From: an uncultured Bacteroidales bacterium
GTDB lineage: Bacteria; Bacteroidota; Bacteroidia; Bacteroidales; Paludibacteraceae
NCBI GenBank assembly: GCA_903929065.1
Contig: CAIYTJ010000382.1
Coordinates: 1 to 5,182 of the forward strand
Reading direction: 5' to 3'
DNA: 5,182 bases
In this document: positions 1-5,182 of the stretch, piece by piece
Numbering within the stretch: the first letter of the stretch is position 1
Layout: each line of letters begins with the position of its first letter
Notes under the pieces: generated by a model
Told to the model about the DNA's origin: nothing
Databases searched by the model: none
What the model saw: the letters and a program-made list of their open reading frames with translations, nothing else
Program-made: the position numbers and the translations under genes

Positions 1-2549
1 AGGCAGTTGAGTTAGCAAAGGTAAGAGCCTCTGAATTATCAACTATAAGAAATTCTATTTCTAACAGTTATAACTGGTTCGTCAATTTATTTAATGAAAC
101 TGAAAAATTCTCAGATAAAAATCTGTATTCGGTAATTGATAGAATGGGAGATTGTTTGAATAAAAAATCTCAATTAGAAGAATGGATTGATTATCGCTAC
201 AATAGGGAAGAATGTATAAAAGCAGGTTTAAATGAATATATTGAGAAAATAGAACAACATTCAATAAAAGCAGATTTCATTACCCCAACTTACCTAAAAC
301 GTTTTTATAGATTATGGCTGGATGAAGTAACTATTAGATTCACTTCAGTAAATTCTTTTAGGCGAAAAGCACACGAAGAGAATATCCGGGAATTTAAAGA
401 ATTAGATAAAAGTCAACTAATTATAGCACGTTCAAGAGTTAAAGAGAGGTTGCTAAGCCGCCTTCCTGATTTTAATTCGGCAACTTCTTCAAGGGATGAA
501 ATAGGCATTTTAAAGAGAGAACTAAATAAACAGCGAAAATTACTTCCATTACGTAAATTGTTCAATGCAATTCCGAACTTATTGACATCACTCAAACCTT
601 GTTTTATGATGTCACCGCTGTCTGTGAGTGTCTTCTTAGAAGCTCAGAGCTATGATTTTGATATAATTATTTTTGACGAAGCATCTCAGGTTTGCACCGA
701 AGATGCAATAGGAGCAATTATGCGTGGTAAACAAGTTATTATTGTTGGAGACAACAAACAATTACCCCCAACAAATTTCTTTGCCTCTTCTTTGTCAGAC
801 AATGATTTCGATACTGATATCGATGATGATTCAGAAGATGATGGAGCTTATGAGTCAATACTTGATGAAGCTCTAGTCGTAATACCTGAAAGAAGTTTGC
901 GCTGGCATTACAGAAGCCGTCATGAACATCTTATTGCTTTCTCAAATGCTAAAATTTATAATTATAATTTGGTAACCTTTCCTTCACACAACGAAAAGAA
1001 GGAAAATTTTGGAGTTGAATATGTTTATGTTTCAAATGGTGTTTATGACAGAGGTGGTAAAAAGAGCAATATTAACGAAGCTCATAAAGTTGCAGAGTTA
1101 GTTTTTGAACATTTCATAAAATACCCCAATAGGTCATTAGGTGTGGTTACATTTAGTGAAGCACAACAGTTTGCTATTGATACAGCTATTAGACAGAGGA
1201 GATTATTAGATGATAGTTTTGATAATTTTTTCACAGAAGAGAAAGATGAACCATTCTTTATAAAAAATTTAGAGAATGTTCAAGGTGATGAAAGAGATAC
1301 AATCATTTTTAGTATAGGATACGCTAAAGATGCCAATGGCATAATGTATATGAACTTTGGTCCTTTGAGTAGAGAAGGTGGTTATCGAAGGTTAAATGTT
1401 GCAATTACAAGAGCAAAGTTTAATGTAAAACTTGTAGGTTCTATTCAACTCTCAGACATTGACCTTGAAAGGACAAATTCTGAAGGTGTAAAAATGTTGC
1501 GATCATATATTGATTTTGCAAAGAACGGTCCGTCTATTTTAGAGAACGAAATAAAAACTCCACTTACAATTGAGTTAGAATCTCCTTTTGAAGAATCTGT
1601 TTATGATTTTCTCACTTCAAAAGGTTTTAATATAGCAACTCAAGTTGGTTGTTCCGGTTTTAGAATCGACATGGCTGTGAGACACTCAATACAAAGTGGT
1701 GTATTTGTATTAGGAATTGAATGCGATGGTGCTACTTATCACTCCTCAAGAACTGCTCGTGAACGAGATAGACTAAGACAAACAATTTTAGAAGATATTG
1801 GTTGGAAAATTTATCGCATTTGGTCAACAGATTGGATTAAAGATCCTATTACAGAAGGAAATAAGCTAATTGAGGTTATTGAAAAGGCATTGAGTTCATT
1901 TAATGAACCATTATTAGACTTTGGCTCTCACAAACCTATTGAAATGAAGCAAACTATTGAGTTTGAACAATCAATTGAAGAACAAGTTACAGAAGTTAAT
2001 GATGGAAATCTTGGGTTTGGATTTGCAATATACGAAGAAGCAGACATTAATAGTGTAGGGTTTGAAAACAATAATGATTTATTTATTATAAAGGTATTAA
2101 AATACATTATTAACACTGAACAGCCGATTCATTATGAGAATCTTTGCAAAAGAATTGCACCTCTTTTTGGTAACCAAAAAGCAACTTCAAAAATACGATA
2201 TACGGTTGATTATTATTTGATAAATAATTTAAAAAACGAAATCATTAACGAAGATAATTTTTTAAGTTTAAAAACAATGGAAAGAATAATTGTAAAAATT
2301 CCAAAGTCTGATGATCAGGTTAGATCAATCAGTTATATCTCAAAAATGGAATTAGGAGAAGCTATGATTAGTATTGCAAATCAAAGTTATGGAATTAAGT
2401 CAGAAGACTTAATGATTGCGACAGCTCGTGCATTTGGTTTTAATCGTACTGGAGGAAATATAACACAAGCTATGCAAGAGGCTTATTTACATCTGAAAGA
2501 AACAGGTAGAATCATGGAGATTGATGATTGTAAAGTTGTTGTATTGTAA
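1..2549 (+). CDS. SF1 helicase with Vsr-like nuclease and DUF3320 C-terminus (Hhe-like defence protein), 5'-truncated by window
   Basis: Predicted ATP-dependent nucleic-acid translocase fused to an endonuclease, probably a cytoplasmic anti-phage effector. The frame is open from base 3 to the left edge, so the in-frame ATG at 144 is internal; 848 full codons are visible and residues are numbered from base 3. Seen: motif II DEAS (225-228), motif III GDNKQLPPT (249-257), a very acidic loop (266-280), motif IV-like LRWHYRSR (299-306), motif V NVQGDERD (425-432) and motif VI NVAITRAK (465-472, R470 the likely arginine finger). A Vsr/MTES_1575-type nuclease follows: SPFEE (527-531), RID (D556), IECDG (E573, D575), DRLR and RIWSTDW (605-611). 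DUF3320-like winged-helix segments lie at about 692-740 and 785-848. The Walker A motif and DUF4011 domain must lie upstream. Order and motifs match COG1112 helicases such as Hhe of Gao et al. (2020). No frameshift is seen. Class assignment is strong; the Hhe name is inferred. Confidence 0.93.
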   Translation, partial: AVELAKVRASELSTIRNSISNSYNWFVNLFNETEKFSDKNLYSVIDRMGDCLNKKSQLEEWIDYRYNREECIKAGLNEYIEKIEQHSIKADFITPTYLKRFYRLWLDEVTIRFTSVNSFRRKAHEENIREFKELDKSQLIIARSRVKERLLSRLPDFNSATSSRDEIGILKRELNKQRKLLPLRKLFNAIPNLLTSLKPCFMMSPLSVSVFLEAQSYDFDIIIFDEASQVCTEDAIGAIMRGKQVIIVGDNKQLPPTNFFASSLSDNDFDTDIDDDSEDDGAYESILDEALVVIPERSLRWHYRSRHEHLIAFSNAKIYNYNLVTFPSHNEKKENFGVEYVYVSNGVYDRGGKKSNINEAHKVAELVFEHFIKYPNRSLGVVTFSEAQQFAIDTAIRQRRLLDDSFDNFFTEEKDEPFFIKNLENVQGDERDTIIFSIGYAKDANGIMYMNFGPLSREGGYRRLNVAITRAKFNVKLVGSIQLSDIDLERTNSEGVKMLRSYIDFAKNGPSILENEIKTPLTIELESPFEESVYDFLTSKGFNIATQVGCSGFRIDMAVRHSIQSGVFVLGIECDGATYHSSRTARERDRLRQTILEDIGWKIYRIWSTDWIKDPITEGNKLIEVIEKALSSFNEPLLDFGSHKPIEMKQTIEFEQSIEEQVTEVNDGNLGFGFAIYEEADINSVGFENNNDLFIIKVLKYIINTEQPIHYENLCKRIAPLFGNQKATSKIRYTVDYYLINNLKNEIINEDNFLSLKTMERIIVKIPKSDDQVRSISYISKMELGEAMISIANQSYGIKSEDLMIATARAFGFNRTGGNITQAMQEAYLHLKETGRIMEIDDCKVVVL

Positions 2550-2745
2550 ATCTACTAATTTCCTGAATTAAATTCTAAAATTTTAAAAGAGCGTTTTAAC
2601 TGTTACTGGTAGAATTCAATTCATCGATTAAAGAAAATATTATTGCCAAATGCAATACTAGCAATAATTAGATTGGTTCTGCAAAATGATACAGATTTTT
2701 TAAAATTAAACTTAAAAGTCAGATTAATCTTTTAAATAAGAATAC
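2550..2745. other. AT-rich intergenic spacer between helicase gene and unknown gene
   Basis: This 196-bp spacer has no open frame worth calling. One 60-base stretch counted by hand (2581-2640) is 25% G+C. Short AT-only palindromes occur near the helicase stop (TAAAATTTTA around 2577-2586), but no GC-rich stem followed by a T-run is present, so I call no intrinsic terminator. I searched for a Bacteroidota promoter (TTTG at -33, TAnnTTTG at -7). The nearest match is TAGATTGG at 2669-2676, one base off, with a poor -33 partner, so it is not called. The gap is long enough for the two downstream genes to have their own promoter, but the sequence does not show one. Confidence 0.6.
2639..2668. repeat. 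8-bp inverted repeat ATTATTGC/GCAATAAT with an internal repeated half-site
   Basis: The arms at 2639-2646 and 2661-2668 are perfect complements around a 14-base loop. The loop holds a second GCAATA copy (2652-2657) that can pair instead with TATTGC at 2641-2646 to form a 6-bp stem with a 5-base loop. The two GCAATA copies (2652 and 2661) start 9 bases apart. No T-run follows, so it does not look like a terminator. It could be an operator or a leader hairpin for the downstream gene pair. In DNA this AT-rich, short inverted repeats also arise by chance, so the functional reading is weak. Confidence 0.4.
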
Positions 2746-3906
2746 ATGTATTTTTTCACTGCTCTTGACCCCAACTATCGTATAAAAGGCTCTCGTGACC
2801 CGCTTGGCTTTCAGTCATTGTGGGCAGCAGCAGGACATAGAGCAGTAAAGCATCTTTCCACAGTTTCATCAAATCTTCGTGATTTTATGATTCTTTGTTA
2901 TGGGATTTATTTGTTTAACGATCGTGATCCAAAAGGATTCATGCCTTTCTTCCTGAAGTTTGAACAGATGTGTGCTTATGCCAGACTTATTCATAATAAG
3001 GAAAGAAGTTTTAATGGAACTGACTTTGTAAGCAAAAAGGCTGCAGAGGGTAAGTTTTATATATCGATGCGTGATACGATATTAACTAATCAGCGGGTGT
3101 ACGGTGTTTATGGTAAATATATACGCCCGCTTCGGGATATGAAAATTACGAGTGATGAACGTTTTGCGAAGGTAATGGAGAATGCTTTGAGCAAAACGGA
3201 TAAAACTGCATTAATGAATTTGCTTCAACCTTTGCTCGAAGGTAAAGAAACACGGCAAACATTAACAGCGGATGATTTAACGCCTGTGGCTGAATTGCTT
3301 CGCACGATAACCGAAGATGAAAGAGCATTGTATCGTGAGTACATTTTAAGGGTTCCAACCGATGAAAGTCACCCACAAAATAATTTGTATGATGTGGTTA
3401 ATCAAAACAGGGAAATTGTAGAGCTTAATTTTCAACTTCACCCGATAATTCAATCTTTATTATCCCAACCTCAAACCAACGATGATCTTCGTCAGGCACT
3501 TATCAATATTGAAAACACAGACAAAGTGCTTCATCCACTAAACCTGATTTTTACACATTTGCTTAGTAAACCCAGATGGACTATTGATGAAATATTAAGT
3601 GAGTCGATCCTGAAAGAACTTCCTGGAAAAGTCGATCATATTTTTCTTGATGATACTATGATGCGTTTGAATGATATGTTGGGTATGCCAGCTATTGATT
3701 TGTGCAAGGAAATAATCAAACGCAATGGAGAAGTAAGTAAGAGTAGAGGTAATAAAGCATGGATTGAAGATGAAAAGAATACGTTTAAAATCTTGTATGG
3801 TGAAAATGGACGTAAAATAAGTGAGATAAATAACGAGAACAGTTATGAATTCCCATATTTTCTGAATAACTACCTCGGTCTGTTTAGACAAATTGAAATG
3901 AAATAA
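2746..3906 (+). CDS. Uncharacterised 386-residue protein, coupled to PLD-like gene
   Basis: I do not recognise this family and assign no function. ATG 2746 is the only possible full-length start, because a TAA stop lies in frame at 2737-2739. The next in-frame ATG (residue 48) would remove a segment that looks conserved (TALDPNYRIKGSRDPLGF, residues 5-22). No Shine-Dalgarno is visible; the upstream sequence is A/T-rich, as usual in Bacteroidota. The protein looks soluble, with no signal peptide; its longest hydrophobic run (47-57) is too short for a membrane helix. It appears mostly helical and charged, with no Walker, nuclease, methyltransferase, protease or zinc-binding motif that I can find. 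An aromatic, hydrophobic C-terminus (YFLNNYLGLFRQI) ends it. Its stop overlaps the start of the PLD-like gene, so the two products are probably made together and may form a complex. It may be a structural or specificity subunit of a defence system (inference only). It is certainly a gene, given its long open frame. Confidence 0.9.
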   Translation: MYFFTALDPNYRIKGSRDPLGFQSLWAAAGHRAVKHLSTVSSNLRDFMILCYGIYLFNDRDPKGFMPFFLKFEQMCAYARLIHNKERSFNGTDFVSKKAAEGKFYISMRDTILTNQRVYGVYGKYIRPLRDMKITSDERFAKVMENALSKTDKTALMNLLQPLLEGKETRQTLTADDLTPVAELLRTITEDERALYREYILRVPTDESHPQNNLYDVVNQNREIVELNFQLHPIIQSLLSQPQTNDDLRQALINIENTDKVLHPLNLIFTHLLSKPRWTIDEILSESILKELPGKVDHIFLDDTMMRLNDMLGMPAIDLCKEIIKRNGEVSKSRGNKAWIEDEKNTFKILYGENGRKISEINNENSYEFPYFLNNYLGLFRQIEMK

Positions 3907-3908
3907 TG
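3904..3908 (+). promoter_or_regulatory. TAATG stop-start overlap (translational coupling)
   Basis: The TAA stop of the unknown gene (3904-3906) shares its last A with the ATG of the PLD-like gene (3906-3908). No Shine-Dalgarno precedes this ATG, so re-initiation by the terminating ribosome is the likely way the second gene is translated. The overlap also fixes the start choice: N-terminal residues MEQHVIIEKLKESI lead directly into the first PLD-like strand. The arrangement is seen directly; the coupling is inferred. Confidence 0.75.
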
Positions 3909-5182
3909 GAACAACACGTCATCATAGAGAAACTCAAGGAAAGTATAAACAGTCGGAAAGTTATTGCGGCTGTATTTTATACCTTTAATTTTGATGCGCG
4001 TATGTTCGAAAACTATGTGCTGCCATCATTCCTGCCCAATGTCAATTTCACAGATATAGAAATTCAAAATACAATTTTATGGCGCAGGTATGCAAATGAA
4101 TTGCCTCCTGTTACTGTATATTGCGACTTCCATGCTAAAAGCAATGAAGCTCCGACATTGGATTATGAGGTGAGAACTATCGACATTAAAAGTGTGAACG
4201 GCAAAAAAGCTTGTTTTCATCCTAAAAACAGTTTTATTTTACTCGATGATTGGTCTTTGTTGGTAATGACCGGTTCAAATAATCTGTCAGTTCATGGCTG
4301 GTGTACAAACACAGAGGGAGTCTCTGTATTTGAATTGAAAAGTGGGGAGCATTTTCCATATAGATTAAAATCGGAGATTCGCGATTTTTTAATTGGTATT
4401 CCCAAAATAAATGATATTTATTTGAGTGTGGCCGAATCGAGCGTATTGAATTTTCTGAATCAACGAAGACATACAGAACATACTGGCAAAAGGTTTTACA
4501 GTTCAATGTCATTAAATTTTGAAAGGTTGCTAATTGATTTAATGCTGGAAAATGGCAATAAACCGTTCTCACGTATTGAGCTAATATCACCATATTTTTC
4601 AACCAATGTTGACTTTGTCAAGAAATCCTTAGGCTATTCAGAAGATGGTTTTATTTACTGCTTAACCCCTTACAATGCAACCAATATAGCAGAAATTTCG
4701 GAAGTAACCTATACCGATTTTGAAAATGCAGGATTAATCTGGTCACGCATGTTGGAAACCACTAACGATAAGATATTCAGGTTTAATCACGCTAAAATTT
4801 ACCGGTTTAAGGGTGAAGAAAATATGTTTACTATTGTCGGTTCTGCTAACTACACACAAGCAGGATGGAATGAGAGAAATCAAGGAAATATTGAAACTGC
4901 GGTTATTTACACTGAACCGGTAACTGATTGGGAAGACTGGCTGACAAGATACGTGAATCCGGAAATTCAATTTTCGGAAAGTGTATCAGACGAGATATCA
5001 ACAGACGGAAGATATGATGTGCCGGACTTAAACTTCCAGTTAGATTGGCTAAATAAAAAATTGACATATCAGAACCTCAAGAAGAATTATAACAATAAGT
5101 ATTTTTCAGGAACAATAATTCTTCCCGGAAAAAATCATGAGATTGGACAAGGGAAAAATGAAATTTTCCTGAATGATAAACA
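3906..5182 (+). CDS. Phospholipase-D-like nuclease/phosphodiesterase family protein, 3'-truncated by window
   Basis: The frame stays open from ATG 3906 to the right edge, giving 425 full codons with no stop. The protein has the two-lobed layout of the phospholipase D superfamily, in which paired HKD motifs form one active site that cleaves phosphodiester bonds. Lobe 1 begins with a strand-helix element (YTFNFDARMFE, 25-35) and carries H105-P-K107 followed by GSNNLS (123-128). Lobe 2 begins IELISPYFS (224-232) and carries H295-A-K297 followed by GSANYT (312-317), then NIETAV, typical of the strand after the second motif. The usual aspartate four residues after K is replaced by L in lobe 1 and K in lobe 2, so the motifs read H-K-N, as in Tdp1, rather than H-K-D. 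H-to-G spacing is 17-18 residues, a little longer than the canonical 14. The protein is predicted cytoplasmic, with no signal peptide. In defence islands such proteins act as nucleases with helicases (DISARM DrmC, Mokosh). Here it is co-translated with the unknown upstream gene. The fold call is strong; substrate and system are unknown. Confidence 0.87.
   Translation, partial: MEQHVIIEKLKESINSRKVIAAVFYTFNFDARMFENYVLPSFLPNVNFTDIEIQNTILWRRYANELPPVTVYCDFHAKSNEAPTLDYEVRTIDIKSVNGKKACFHPKNSFILLDDWSLLVMTGSNNLSVHGWCTNTEGVSVFELKSGEHFPYRLKSEIRDFLIGIPKINDIYLSVAESSVLNFLNQRRHTEHTGKRFYSSMSLNFERLLIDLMLENGNKPFSRIELISPYFSTNVDFVKKSLGYSEDGFIYCLTPYNATNIAEISEVTYTDFENAGLIWSRMLETTNDKIFRFNHAKIYRFKGEENMFTIVGSANYTQAGWNERNQGNIETAVIYTEPVTDWEDWLTRYVNPEIQFSESVSDEISTDGRYDVPDLNFQLDWLNKKLTYQNLKKNYNNKYFSGTIILPGKNHEIGQGKNEIFLNDK

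Noticed and set aside
413..595. Short - strand open frames within the helicase (also at 1928-2116)
   Set aside because: Both are antisense to a strongly supported helicase coding frame and resemble no known protein.
2577..2586. TAAAATTTTA palindrome after the helicase stop as a terminator
   Set aside because: The stem is all A/T with no loop and is not followed by a convincing T-run, so it would be unstable as an RNA hairpin.
2669..2676. TAGATTGG as a Bacteroidota -7 promoter element
   Set aside because: It has one mismatch to TAnnTTTG and no well-spaced TTTG near -33; in such AT-rich DNA this is expected by chance.
2884..2916. Hydrophobic stretch at residues 47-57 of the unknown protein as a membrane segment
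   Set aside because: Only about 11 hydrophobic residues in a row, flanked by charged residues; this fits a buried helix better than a membrane span.
3146..3376. 76-codon open frame on the - strand
   Set aside because: It is nested antisense in the unknown gene with no recognisable motif or start signal.
3595..3891. 98-codon open frame on the - strand, hydrophobic at its N-terminus
   Set aside because: It is fully inside the unknown + strand gene. The hydrophobic look comes from reading A-rich codons (K, N, E) backwards as F, I and L; no promoter or start context supports it.
4234..4602. 122-codon open frame on the - strand
   Set aside because: It lies entirely antisense to the PLD-like gene, across the first lobe and into the second, has low-complexity, family-free sequence, and its presence follows from the codon use of the real gene.
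4743..4970. 75-codon open frame on the - strand
   Set aside because: It is antisense to the second PLD motif region, where the + strand frame carries clear family motifs.

Overview
This window is an AT-rich bacterial segment with three protein genes, all on the + strand, and no RNA gene, transposase, integrase or CRISPR array that I can see. The A-rich sequence before the start codons, the lack of Shine-Dalgarno motifs and the protein style suggest a Bacteroidota host. That is an inference, because no taxonomic marker gene is present. The gene content is typical of an anti-phage defence island.

Layout: (1) Positions 1-2549 hold the 3' part of a large superfamily 1 helicase-nuclease of the COG1112/DUF4011 type. 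Its reading frame is open to the left edge, so the true start and the ATP-binding Walker A motif lie outside the window. The visible part carries helicase motifs II to VI, a Vsr-like PD-(D/E)XK nuclease domain (REase_MTES_1575 type) and two C-terminal winged-helix-like segments (DUF3320 region). This matches the architecture reported for the single-gene Hhe defence system (DUF4011-helicase-Vsr). (2) Positions 2550-2745 are a very AT-rich spacer with an inverted repeat but no convincing promoter or terminator. (3) Positions 2746-3906 encode a 386-residue protein that I do not recognise. (4) Positions 3906-5182 encode a phospholipase-D-like protein that runs off the right edge, joined to the previous gene by a TAATG stop-start overlap. 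It has two H-x-K...G-S-x-N motifs, one in each half, both lacking the usual aspartate, so they read as Tdp1-like 'HKN' motifs.

My interpretation is that two units sit side by side. One is a self-contained helicase-nuclease. The other is a translationally coupled pair, unknown protein plus PLD-like protein, which probably continues into further genes to the right. The helicase gene is visibly more AT-rich than the pair, and the 196-bp gap also separates them. A helicase plus a PLD protein recalls split systems such as type I Mokosh or DISARM-like clusters, but the helicase here already has its own nuclease and no kinase domain is seen. The unknown/PLD pair is the most likely place for an undescribed system; nothing in the window proves its function.
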